A DNA stretch of 15,240 bases from Acidobacteriota bacterium (GTDB lineage Bacteria; Acidobacteriota; Blastocatellia; Pyrinomonadales; Pyrinomonadaceae): contig JADYZI010000143.1 in the NCBI GenBank assembly GCA_020853255.1, positions 1 to 15,240 of the forward strand, read 5' to 3'. This document shows, piece after piece, positions 8,444-15,240 of the stretch. How positions within the stretch are numbered: position 1 is the stretch's first letter; every line of letters starts with the position of its first letter. The position numbers and the translations under genes are program-made. The notes below the pieces were generated by a model that was not told the DNA's origin, did not search any database, and saw only the letters and a list, made by a program, of their open reading frames with translations.

Positions 8444-9333
8444 TGAAACTCGTTTGTTTTAATCCAAAGAATATTACACATACGGGCGAACGTCGTTACC
8501 GCATCGGAGCGTTGATCGACGAAGATCAGGTCGCGGACCTAACGCCTTCGATTCTGCCAATGGGCCTCAGCGGTTCCGAGATACTGAGGTGCTATGATCT
8601 TGCGACCGGCTTTGTCGGCCCCGCGATGGATGCCGTAGGGAGTGGAGAACTTCCGCACGTGAGCCTTGACGATATTAAACTTGAGGCACCCGTGCCGCGG
8701 CCGTCAAAGATCATCTGTATCGGGCTGAACTACCTCGACCATGTTACAGAAAGCGGTGCCGCGATACCGAAAACGCCACTGATCTTTTCAAAATTCGATA
8801 CCTGTGTTGCGGCATCCGAAGATGCGATCCTGCTTCCCGTCGGAAGCGAACAGGTCGATTTCGAAGCCGAACTTGCTGTCGTCATTGGCCGCCGGGCAAA
8901 GAACATCGAGCTTGAACATGCGATGGACCATGTTTTCGGCTACACCAATTTTAACGACGTCTCCGCCCGCGATATGCAGTTCGCCGACGGGCAATGGCAG
9001 CGTGGAAAATCATGCGATACGTTTGCCCCGTTCGGGCCGTTCGTTGCAACTAAAGACGAGATCGCCGATCCGCACAAGCTGCGAATTCAATTTAGGTTGA
9101 ATGATGCGACGATGCAGGATTCGAACACGGACCAGTTGATCTTTAGAATACCGGAATTGATCGAATATATTTCGCGTTCGATCACGCTTGAACCCGGCGA
9201 TATCATAGCAACGGGAACGCCGCCGGGCGTCGGGTTTGCACGCAAGCCGCCGGTATTTTTGAAAGACGGCGACGTATGCGAGGTCGAGATCGAAGGCCTC
9301 GGCATTTTGTACAATGTCGTTTCAGCGGGGTAG
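8443..9333 (+). CDS. FAH-family hydrolase, 2,4-diketo-3-deoxy acid hydrolase-like
   Basis: From the ATG at 8443, which overlaps the previous TAA as TAATG, the protein has 296 residues. An upstream in-frame TTG at 8413 lies within the preceding gene and is disfavoured. Residues 1-80 form the small N-terminal domain; the rest is the FAH catalytic fold. Metal ligands are visible as Glu141 and Glu143 (DFEAEL) and Asp172 (NFNDVSARD), followed by QWQRGKSCDTFAPFGP and ATGTPPGVGF. The W-x-RGKS-x-D-x-FAP-x-GP pattern is common in hydrolases that cleave 2,4-diketo-3-deoxy-L-fuconate or -rhamnonate into pyruvate and a hydroxy acid. Related enzymes act as ureidoglycolate lyase or acylpyruvase, so substrate assignment depends on context. 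With the dehydratase upstream and the SDR downstream, the last step of a non-phosphorylative sugar-acid route is the best guess. Confidence 0.83.
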   Translation: MKLVCFNPKNITHTGERRYRIGALIDEDQVADLTPSILPMGLSGSEILRCYDLATGFVGPAMDAVGSGELPHVSLDDIKLEAPVPRPSKIICIGLNYLDHVTESGAAIPKTPLIFSKFDTCVAASEDAILLPVGSEQVDFEAELAVVIGRRAKNIELEHAMDHVFGYTNFNDVSARDMQFADGQWQRGKSCDTFAPFGPFVATKDEIADPHKLRIQFRLNDATMQDSNTDQLIFRIPELIEYISRSITLEPGDIIATGTPPGVGFARKPPVFLKDGDVCEVEIEGLGILYNVVSAG

Positions 9334-9355
9334 CGTTTGGGTTAAAGGTTTTTTT

Positions 9356-9397
9356 AACACAAAGACCACTAAGTTGAAGACACAAAGGACACAAAGG
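9356..9397 (+). repeat. Dispersed ACACAAAGG-rich repeat, copy 1
   Basis: This 42-nt stretch matches 14824-14865 at 36 of 42 positions in the same orientation. Similarity resumes after a short gap (9402-9420 against 14875-14893). It contains a tandem GACACAAAG pair. It lies between the FAH-family gene and the SDR gene, just upstream of the latter. A TATAGT at 9407-9412 resembles a -10 box, but no matching -35 was found. Confidence 0.75.
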
Positions 9398-9445
9398 CCC
9401 GATCGTTATAGTTCAATAGTGTAGATCCGCGCGGCAAAAACGTTC

Positions 9446-10207
9446 ATGTTCGATCTAACAGGCAAAACATCCCTGGTCACCGGGGCTGCGTCAGGCATTG
9501 GTGAGGCGGTTGCGAAAGCACTCGCAAACGCCGGTGCGTTTGTTTACGTCGCCGATGTGGATGCCGTAAACGGCAAGCGCGTCGCAGGCGATATCGGTGC
9601 TCAGGCTGCGTTCTGCGAACTTGACCTGATGCAGGGTGCTCAAACCTGCGAGTCCGTCAGGGACATAGTGTATGCCGAAAAGGGCCGTCTCGATATCCTT
9701 GTGAACAACGCCGGGATCGGCCACGTCGGCACTATTCTTGAAACGACCGCCGACGATCTTGATCGGCTTTATGCCGTCAATGTCCGCGGTATGTTCGATC
9801 TGACCAAGGCGTTCGTTCCGGGAATGATCGAACGGCGCTATGGCGTGATCATCAATACGGCATCTATCGGCGGTGTTATGGCGATCAAGGACCGCCTTGC
9901 TTATTGCACCACCAAATTTGCTATCGTCGGATTTACAAAATGCCTCGCTCTTGACCACGCCGGGCAGGGCATTCGCGCCAATGCGGTCTGCCCGGGCCGT
10001 GTAGAGACACCGTTCGTCGCCAAGCGCATTTCGGAATATCCCGATCCCCAAAAGGCCTACGACGATATGGCATCCACCCAGGCCGTCGGCCGCATGGGCA
10101 CACCCGAGGAAATAGCCGCCGCGATAGTCTATCTTGCCAGCGACGAGGCCGCTTTTGTTACAGGAACGGCATTTGAGATCGACGGCGGTTTCGCGGTCGG
10201 CAAGTAA
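9446..10207 (+). CDS. SDR-family NAD-dependent dehydrogenase, 2-keto-3-deoxy-fuconate dehydrogenase-like
   Basis: The protein has 253 residues, the usual length of classical SDRs. The cofactor motif TGAASGIG is at 12-19, Asp37 at the end of the second strand favours NAD over NADP, and NNAG is at 87-90. The catalytic set is Asn112, Ser140, Tyr153 and Lys157 (YCTTK). The C-terminal part (CPGRVETPFVAKRI, VGRMGTPEEIA, SDEAAFVTGTAFEIDGGF) resembles 2-keto-3-deoxy-L-fuconate or L-rhamnonate dehydrogenases and also sugar dehydrogenases. It could oxidise the 2-keto-3-deoxy acid to the diketo acid consumed by the upstream FAH-family hydrolase, or oxidise the free sugar in the first step. It lies 112 nt after that gene, in the same direction. 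The ATG at 9446 has no strong Shine-Dalgarno. Confidence 0.85.
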   Translation: MFDLTGKTSLVTGAASGIGEAVAKALANAGAFVYVADVDAVNGKRVAGDIGAQAAFCELDLMQGAQTCESVRDIVYAEKGRLDILVNNAGIGHVGTILETTADDLDRLYAVNVRGMFDLTKAFVPGMIERRYGVIINTASIGGVMAIKDRLAYCTTKFAIVGFTKCLALDHAGQGIRANAVCPGRVETPFVAKRISEYPDPQKAYDDMASTQAVGRMGTPEEIAAAIVYLASDEAAFVTGTAFEIDGGFAVGK

Positions 10208-10283
10208 CTGCCTGTAACAACGAAGCTCGATCATCGCGCACCAGTAATTCCCGCCGCGAACGATCATCCAAATATCATCAATA

Positions 10284-10403
10284 GTTGCAGTGAACTGTCG
10301 GCGAGCATCATTTGTTGCAAAAATGTGATCTGGCCTATTGACACGGATGCAACGATCAATGTATCTTCTGTGTGCATACACCCTAAATGCACCATACGTT
10401 GCA
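10284..10403. promoter_or_regulatory. Four GTTGCA boxes upstream of the RpiR-type gene
   Basis: GTTGCA occurs at 10284-10289, 10314-10319 and 10398-10403, and inverted as TGCAAC at 10348-10353. The last two share CGTTGCA. About 0.14 copies of any given hexamer would be expected on both strands of a 287-nt region. The inverted copy falls inside the spacer of the predicted promoter. They are candidate half-sites for the regulator encoded next door. The motif was picked after looking, so the significance is only moderate. Confidence 0.4.
10338..10367 (+). promoter_or_regulatory. Predicted sigma70-type promoter for the RpiR-type gene
   Basis: A consensus TTGACA at 10338-10343 is followed after 18 nt by TATCTT (10362-10367, 4 of 6 to TATAAT). 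Transcription would begin about 120 nt before the start codon at 10495. The long intergenic gap (10208-10494) supports an independent promoter here. The rest of the gap shows no gene and no strong terminator. Confidence 0.42.
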
Positions 10404-10494
10404 ATCGTAAAATCGCTCGCCCCTGACATTTTGGGGTTCAGAAAGTGTCTCCGGCCAGCGTTTTAACAGCCTCCCGACCTGAGTTGAGCAAGAC

Positions 10495-11478
10495 ATGGCA
10501 GCTCGAACAAAAAACAAAGCAGATACGGGCGTAAGAAAAAGTGCGCGAAAGCCGCCGCGGAATGGATCGCCCACCGGAGATGACAGGTCCAATGGGCAAA
10601 CACCGCTTGAGGCCCGCTTTCTTGAAGCTCAAACGAAACTTAGCCGAAGCCGAAAACAGCTTTTAGGCCAGATCCTGGCCGAAGCGCACGAAACATTCTT
10701 TCTATCATCGCGGGAAATGGGGCGGCGGTACAGTGTCGATTCTGCAACTATCGTTCGGACCATTCAGGCGATGGGCTATGAGAAATTCGCCGATTTTGTT
10801 CAGGACCTTCGAAATCATTTTGTTACGCAGATCACGCCCTATGCCGCAATGCGTGCGGCAACGCGAAAGCATCGAAGCGTTGCGGATTATGTCGGCCTTA
10901 GCCTCGACAAAGACCTCGAAAACCTGAACGCGCTCAAGGCCGGGTTCGATGTGAACAAGATCATTGAGGTCGCGGCGAAGATACGCACTTCGCGCCGGAT
11001 CATTGTCATCGGACTCGATTTTGCGGCCTCACTTGCGATATCGCTCGCGTACGGCCTCGTCCGTTTGGGCCACAATGCCGAGGCACCTGTCGGAACAAGC
11101 GGTTCGATCCAGAATCAGCTAAATATGATGACGGGCAAAGATCTGCTCGTTGCGATCAGCTTCGGCAAATGCCTGCGCGAAACGGTCGAGGCGGCCAAGC
11201 GTGCAAAGCGAAACGGTATTTCGACACTCGGTTTGACCGACAATGACCGCACGCCGATCGCCCGCATTTGCGACCGCACCGTCATTGCATCGACCGCCCG
11301 GGCTTCGTTCATTGATTCATACGTTGCCCCGATGGCGGCGATCAACGCCATTCTGGTCGCGTGCGCGCATAGCCAGCCGAAACGGGCGCTCAAATTACTT
11401 GAAAAGTTTGATAAAGAATCCGGTTCGGGCGAACGTTGGTACGAAGAGGTTGAAGGGCTTCGAAAGAACGGCCGTTGA
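10495..11478 (+). CDS. RpiR/MurR-family transcriptional regulator (HTH + SIS domain)
   Basis: The protein has 327 residues. A basic, Pro/Gly-rich N-terminal tail (1-35) precedes an HTH of the RpiR type at about 42-112; SREMGRRYSVDSATIVRTIQ (72-91) covers the HTH and recognition helix. A SIS sugar-isomerase-like sensing domain follows at about 155-290 (RRIIVIGLDFAAS, then the AISFGKCLRETVEA strand-loop-helix). The second ligand loop reads ISFGKCLRET in place of the SxSGxT loop that grips sugar phosphates, as in the ISFxxxxRET subgroup. The family controls sugar or sugar-acid catabolism. Position between the catabolic genes and the TonB-dependent receptor suggests it regulates both. The ATG at 10495 has weak upstream purines (TTGAGCA). 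Confidence 0.85.
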   Translation: MAARTKNKADTGVRKSARKPPRNGSPTGDDRSNGQTPLEARFLEAQTKLSRSRKQLLGQILAEAHETFFLSSREMGRRYSVDSATIVRTIQAMGYEKFADFVQDLRNHFVTQITPYAAMRAATRKHRSVADYVGLSLDKDLENLNALKAGFDVNKIIEVAAKIRTSRRIIVIGLDFAASLAISLAYGLVRLGHNAEAPVGTSGSIQNQLNMMTGKDLLVAISFGKCLRETVEAAKRAKRNGISTLGLTDNDRTPIARICDRTVIASTARASFIDSYVAPMAAINAILVACAHSQPKRALKLLEKFDKESGSGERWYEEVEGLRKNGR

Positions 11479-11533
11479 GCGGCGCGGGCCCGATCTCCGA
11501 TGAGAGATGGAAAGGAACAAGCACGGGTGGGAT

Positions 11534-11550
11534 ATCTATTGGCAATAGAT
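11534..11550. promoter_or_regulatory. Perfect 7-bp inverted repeat upstream of the receptor gene
   Basis: ATCTATT (11534-11540) and AATAGAT (11544-11550) are perfect inverted arms around GGC. A second small hairpin, ATCTC/GAGAT, lies at 11493-11508. The pair sits in the 107-nt leader between the regulator stop and the receptor start. It could be an operator or an mRNA hairpin; no T-tract supports a terminator. Confidence 0.4.
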
Positions 11551-11569
11551 CTACAGAATCCTTTGGTTT

Positions 11570-11576
11570 AGAGAGG
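11570..11576 (+). promoter_or_regulatory. Shine-Dalgarno for the TonB-dependent receptor
   Basis: AGAGAGG ends 9 nt before the ATG at 11586. It fixes that start over the in-frame TTG at 11475, which would overlap the preceding gene and bury the signal peptide behind 37 extra residues. Confidence 0.7.
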
Positions 11577-11585
11577 TTAAAGAAA

Positions 11586-14500
11586 ATGCGAAAGTTCAAA
11601 CATTTCATCGGCTCTTGTGCGATCATCGCGGCGGTTTCCTTTTGCTCCCTTGTCCATTCACAAACAACGACCTCGACGATCGAAGGAATAGTCACCGATC
11701 CGAACGGTGCGGTCATTCCCGGAGTGACGGTCACAGCCACGGGCTCAAACTTGGCGGTCGAGCGAAGCGTTGTTACAAACGACGCGGGACTTTATCGGTT
11801 CGTAGCCCTTCCGGCCGGTACGTACACGCTCAAACTGTCGCACACTGGATTTGCCGAAGGCGTTTACAACGTCGAACTCACCCTGAATCGGGTTGCGACG
11901 TTCAACGTTCAGCTAACGGTTGCCGGCGGGGTGACGGGCGAGGTCACGGTAACCAGTGAGCTTCCGCTTATCGAGCCGAATGCTTCGAACACAGGCCGCA
12001 CGATCTTGCCGGAGCAGATCAAAACGCTGCCGGTCAACGGCCGCGAATACCTTGATCTGATGCAGCTTGTGCCCGGTGTTGCCATCAACCGCCAGGCGGA
12101 TGCCGGCAGCGACAAGTCGAACCCGGTGCTCGGCGAACGCAGCGGCAACAATAACTTCCTGATCGACGGCCAGCCGAATAAGGACACGGTCAATGGCGGC
12201 CCGGCGGCACAGTTCAATCAGGAAACAATTGCCGAATTTCAGGTGCTCACTACCGGCTACAAGGCCGAATTCGGCCAGGCGTCCGGCGCGATCGTAAATG
12301 TCATTACAAAGAGCGGCGGCAACGCCTTTCACGGCGTAGGTTCGCTGTTTCTTCGCAATGATGCGTTTGATTCGGCAAACTCGCTTGATTCGAGTATCAC
12401 CGACGCTCCCGAACTTGAACGCTACGATTACAGTGTTGCTCTTGGCGGGCCGATCATTAAGGACAAGATATTCTTCTTTGGCTCCGCCGAAAGGATCACA
12501 GAAGACCGTGTACTGAATTTTGTTTTTCCTGATACCGGAAATCCGGTCGTCAACCAGCTTCTCGAAGACCAGGAAAATCCGTACAACAATCCGTCGCGAA
12601 CGCGCGAAACGCGTGCGTTCCTAAAACTTAATCAACAGTTTGGCCGCCACCAGTTGACCCAGGAGGTGAATTATACCAACGGCAATGTGAGCGAATTCCT
12701 GCCGCTTTCATCCGCCGGGAGCCTGCCGTCGGCACGCAACAACACTGGCTTCCGAAAACTGCTGCTTGGGTTTGGCGACACGGTGCTTTTGGGCGACAAG
12801 GGCAACCCTTTTATCCTTACGCTCCGCGGCGGTTATCGCGGCGAACCGTCAAGCATACGTCCGGCGCACCCGGAAGCGGGCGGTTCGACGTTCTACGATC
12901 CGTTTAGCGCCAATGGATGCTGTTTCCTCCTCGGCGACCTCCCGTCCGTTTCATTTGGCAATGCACGGTCGGCCTCAAATCTTGATCAGAAATATACGTC
13001 GCTCTCGGCAAACGTCAATAAATTGATCGGTGATCACGACGTAAAATTCGGCTGGAACTTTTTAAGAACAAAGGTCGACGGTGTTGACGCTCGGGTGGTC
13101 CAGATACAGCTTTTTGGGACCACGTCCGATTTTGCCCAATATGGCCCGCTTGCCGGCGGCATCCCATTGATCGCCGTTGTTGGCGGCAATACGCCAAAGG
13201 ACGACGAGATACACCTCAACAATTATTACAACGCGCTTTATGTCCAGGACGACTGGAAGCTTTTAAGGAATCTGACGTTGAACCTCGGCCTCCGGTGGGA
13301 CAACGATTCAGAGTTCGACGCGAAGCGCAATTTTTCGCCCCGCGTCGGCGTCGCCTGGTCGGTTACGCCAAAAACGGTGATCCGCGGCAATGTCGGGATA
13401 TTTTATGACCAGTTTCGTCTCGGATTGGTGCGAAATGTCCCCAGTTTTGGCGGAACCGACCAACGCAGCTATCAATCGCTTCTCTTTCCACGCCTGCTTT
13501 ACGGTTCACCGTCGTTTGTCTCAAGCATTGGGTTGCTGCTTTTGGGAAACGGGCCTTGCCTTTCGAACGGCTTTGTTGGCAATTTGACCGATCAGCAGAT
13601 CACGTCGGCGGGACTGACGTGCCCATTGGCGCCATCGCTGCCGTTTGTCGGTGTTGACCGCCTCAATGCGGTAGTTGCACCCGGTCACGCCCTCATTCCG
13701 GCAAACACTGTGGTGACGATCGACAACGTTCAGTCGCTGACAGGGCTTACGCCCGACCAATACGCGGCCCAGGCAAGTGCCGCCGTTGGCCAGCCGGCCG
13801 GTTATTTTGCGTGGGGTGATTTTGGCCTTTTGACGAACCCGATCATCCCGCCCAATGTTTATCCGACACGAGTGGACGGTACCTTTAAGACACCGCATAC
13901 TCTTGGGTTTAGTGTCGGTGTCCAGCGCGAGATAACGGCGGACATGGTTTTTGAGGCGGACTATTTCCACCGTGAGATACGCAACATCCTTGGCCCGCGT
14001 ATAAGCAATCTGGCATACAGCTCAAGGCTTCCGGGACAAAATCGAACATTCCTCGAGCCGAATACCGCCGGGCCGATCATCACATTTGGCCCATTTTTTG
14101 AGGGCAAGTATGATGCGTTGGTGCTTAGCCTGAACAAACGGCTGAGCAAACGATTTGCCTTTGGCGCCAACTATACTTACGCGAATGCCACCGACAATTC
14201 ACTCGGGATAATGACCAGGCCGTCCGACAATTTTATCGGGACCGTTCCGGTGGTCACCGAAACAGCAACGGGGGCGACAAACGCCAGCGGTTCGTTCACA
14301 GCCGCGAACGGAAACTTTATCGAAAAGGCCGGGACCTTCTGGAACGGACCCGACCGTGACAAGGGGGCTTCGGACCTGTCCATCGACCACATCTTTCAGA
14401 TGAACGGCCTTGTCCAGCTTCCCTGGCAGTTTCAGATCAGCGGCATCTTTCGCGCACAGAGCGGTTTCCATTTCAGCCGTTCGGTCGAATTCATCGATCC

Positions 14501-14777
14501 TGACGGCGATGCAAATACGAATCAGATCGATCTGGAAGGCGGAAGAAATGCTTTTACCTCGCCCGCGTTCGTAAACCTTGATGTGCGGTTTGCAAAGCGG
14601 TTCGATATCGGCGACCGCGTGAAGATCGATGCGTTCTTCGAGTTCTTCAATGTGTTCAATCACAAAAATCCGGCAGCGGTCGGGACCCGGACCGGGGTAA
14701 CGGGACAGCCCTTTGGTGCGGCGACCCAGGTACTGCCCGGCCGCGAAGGACAGATCGGATTCAGGATAGAGTTCTAG
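11586..14777 (+). CDS. TonB-dependent outer-membrane receptor, Oar-like
   Basis: From the ATG at 11586 the protein has 1063 residues. A Sec signal peptide (1 to about 26, ending SLVHSQ) is followed by a carboxypeptidase-regulatory-like beta-sandwich at about 31-112 (IEGIVTDPNGAVIPGVTV, then AGLYRFVALPAGTYTLKLS). The plug spans about 135-260 with LPVNGREYLDLMQLVPGV at 148-165 and GxFNQETIAEFQV-like strands. The remaining 800 residues form the barrel with many alternating aromatic strands. It ends in GFRIEF with a C-terminal Phe, as outer-membrane barrel proteins do. No clear TonB box was identified. This architecture is greatly expanded in Acidobacteriota. The expected role is TonB-powered uptake of oligosaccharides or other large substrates. 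Position next to the RpiR-type regulator and sugar genes suggests a glycan ligand, which is inference. Confidence 0.9.
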   Translation: MRKFKHFIGSCAIIAAVSFCSLVHSQTTTSTIEGIVTDPNGAVIPGVTVTATGSNLAVERSVVTNDAGLYRFVALPAGTYTLKLSHTGFAEGVYNVELTLNRVATFNVQLTVAGGVTGEVTVTSELPLIEPNASNTGRTILPEQIKTLPVNGREYLDLMQLVPGVAINRQADAGSDKSNPVLGERSGNNNFLIDGQPNKDTVNGGPAAQFNQETIAEFQVLTTGYKAEFGQASGAIVNVITKSGGNAFHGVGSLFLRNDAFDSANSLDSSITDAPELERYDYSVALGGPIIKDKIFFFGSAERITEDRVLNFVFPDTGNPVVNQLLEDQENPYNNPSRTRETRAFLKLNQQFGRHQLTQEVNYTNGNVSEFLPLSSAGSLPSARNNTGFRKLLLGFGDTVLLGDKGNPFILTLRGGYRGEPSSIRPAHPEAGGSTFYDPFSANGCCFLLGDLPSVSFGNARSASNLDQKYTSLSANVNKLIGDHDVKFGWNFLRTKVDGVDARVVQIQLFGTTSDFAQYGPLAGGIPLIAVVGGNTPKDDEIHLNNYYNALYVQDDWKLLRNLTLNLGLRWDNDSEFDAKRNFSPRVGVAWSVTPKTVIRGNVGIFYDQFRLGLVRNVPSFGGTDQRSYQSLLFPRLLYGSPSFVSSIGLLLLGNGPCLSNGFVGNLTDQQITSAGLTCPLAPSLPFVGVDRLNAVVAPGHALIPANTVVTIDNVQSLTGLTPDQYAAQASAAVGQPAGYFAWGDFGLLTNPIIPPNVYPTRVDGTFKTPHTLGFSVGVQREITADMVFEADYFHREIRNILGPRISNLAYSSRLPGQNRTFLEPNTAGPIITFGPFFEGKYDALVLSLNKRLSKRFAFGANYTYANATDNSLGIMTRPSDNFIGTVPVVTETATGATNASGSFTAANGNFIEKAGTFWNGPDRDKGASDLSIDHIFQMNGLVQLPWQFQISGIFRAQSGFHFSRSVEFIDPDGDANTNQIDLEGGRNAFTSPAFVNLDVRFAKRFDIGDRVKIDAFFEFFNVFNHKNPAAVGTRTGVTGQPFGAATQVLPGREGQIGFRIEF

Positions 14778-14823
14778 CCGCGGGCAATTGACGATCTGCG
14801 ATCTATGTGTCAACGGTCTCTTA

Positions 14824-14865
14824 AACACAAAGGCCGCTAAGGTGAAGCCACAAAGGGCACAGAGG
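14824..14865 (+). repeat. Dispersed ACACAAAGG-rich repeat, copy 2
   Basis: This copy matches 9356-9397 (36 of 42) with further similarity downstream to about 14893. It fills most of the 129-nt gap after the receptor gene and, like copy 1, precedes a gene in the same direction by less than 50 nt. Confidence 0.75.
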
Positions 14866-14895
14866 TACATGCAAATCGTTACAGTCCACTACTTT

Positions 14896-14900
14896 GGAGG
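14896..14900 (+). promoter_or_regulatory. Strong Shine-Dalgarno for the amidohydrolase
   Basis: GGAGG lies 6 nt before the GTG at 14907. It is the best ribosome binding site in the window and supports a GTG start where no ATG is available nearby. Confidence 0.75.
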
Positions 14901-14906
14901 CATTTG

Positions 14907-15240
14907 GTGAAAGTATTAAATTCGATCCGCCTCGTCGCGCTTGTTCTATGTTTGATGTGCGGCCCCATGGCACAGGTATTCCTGGCCCAGAGTGCCGACT
15001 ATGACATTGTTATCCGCAATGGCCGCGTGCTGGACGGTGCGGGCAATCCGTGGATCGCGGCGGATGTTGCAATAAAGGATGGGCGATTCGTACGGATCGG
15101 AAAGATAACCGGAAAAGGCCGCCAGGAGATCGATGCAACGGGCCGTTATGTCTCGCCGGGTTGGATAGACATGATGGACCAGTCAGGCGGTGTGCTGCCA
15201 AGAAATGGCCTGGCAGAGAACAAACTGCTGATGGGCGTTA
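14907..15240 (+). CDS. Exported amidohydrolase, N-acyl-D-amino-acid deacylase-like (3' end beyond window)
   Basis: The frame is open from the GTG at 14907 to the window end, giving 111 residues of a gene that continues beyond the edge. Residues 1 to about 28 form a Sec signal (LVALVLCLMCGPMA, then AQS). The mature start YDIVIRNGRVLDGAGNPW (32-49), then DVAIKDGRFVRIG and EIDATGRYVSPGWID (74-88), is the beta-sandwich and first barrel strand of D-aminoacylase-type amidohydrolases. These hydrolyse N-acyl-D-amino acids or related amides. The usual HxH after the PGxID motif is absent: the text reads GWIDMMDQS (85-93), with Met90 and Gln92 where the His residues would be. The remaining metal ligands would lie outside the window. 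It is unclear whether it belongs functionally to the sugar locus. Confidence 0.78.
   Translation, partial: MKVLNSIRLVALVLCLMCGPMAQVFLAQSADYDIVIRNGRVLDGAGNPWIAADVAIKDGRFVRIGKITGKGRQEIDATGRYVSPGWIDMMDQSGGVLPRNGLAENKLLMGV

Noticed and set aside
9491..10429. 312-residue antisense open frame across the SDR gene and the regulatory gap
   Set aside because: It is the complement of a clear SDR with full catalytic motifs. Its translation has no recognisable domain and is rich in Cys, Arg and His, as frame shadows in GC-rich DNA are.
11475..11585. TTG start adding 37 residues to the TonB-dependent receptor
   Set aside because: It would overlap the regulator stop and hide the signal peptide; a good Shine-Dalgarno precedes the ATG at 11586.
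14778..14823. TTGAC/GTCAA inverted pair as promoter or terminator after the receptor gene
   Set aside because: The arms are only 5 bp, the TTGACG has no -10 partner at proper spacing, and there is no T-tract.

Overview
The window looks like a carbohydrate-utilisation locus from a Gram-negative soil-type bacterium, most likely an Acidobacteriota member (perhaps Blastocatellia). This rests on the Oar-like TonB-dependent receptor with an N-terminal carboxypeptidase-regulatory-like domain, the moderately high GC content, the exported glycosidases and the palindromic intergenic repeats. Taxonomy is an inference. All ten genes lie on the + strand; the first and last are cut by the window edges.

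Layout. (1) 1-4630: the C-terminal 799 residues of a GH38-like glycosidase, then, after 6 nt, a Tat-exported six-hairpin glycosidase-like protein. (2) 4631-4870: a non-coding block of nested palindromes (REP/MITE-like) ending 10 nt before the next start codon. (3) 4871-5779: a secreted alpha/beta-hydrolase (carbohydrate-esterase type). (4) 5858-9333: a tight three-gene unit (6-nt gap, then a TAATG overlap) of a glucarate-dehydratase-like enolase-superfamily enzyme, an exported DUF5005-like beta-propeller protein and an FAH-family hydrolase. (5) 9446-10207: an SDR dehydrogenase, preceded by a dispersed repeat. (6) 10208-10494: a regulatory region with a candidate promoter and four GTTGCA boxes, then an RpiR-type regulator. 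(7) 11586-14777: the TonB-dependent receptor. (8) 14907-15240: the start of an exported amidohydrolase of the N-acyl-D-amino-acid deacylase type; a second copy of the dispersed repeat precedes it.

How the genes may work together (inference): the receptor imports an oligosaccharide across the outer membrane. The exported GH38-like protein, six-hairpin protein, esterase and perhaps the propeller trim it in the periplasm. The released sugar is oxidised to an acid, dehydrated by the enolase-superfamily enzyme to a 2-keto-3-deoxy acid, oxidised by the SDR to a diketo acid and cleaved by the FAH-family hydrolase. This matches the order of non-phosphorylative L-fuconate/L-rhamnonate-type catabolism. 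The RpiR regulator probably senses an intermediate. No kinase, aldolase, lactonase or inner-membrane transporter is visible. I see no CRISPR, tRNA, rRNA, phage or transposase gene. The most unusual points are the nested repeat block, the propeller gene inside a cytosolic pathway unit, and an amidohydrolase lacking the usual HxH metal motif.
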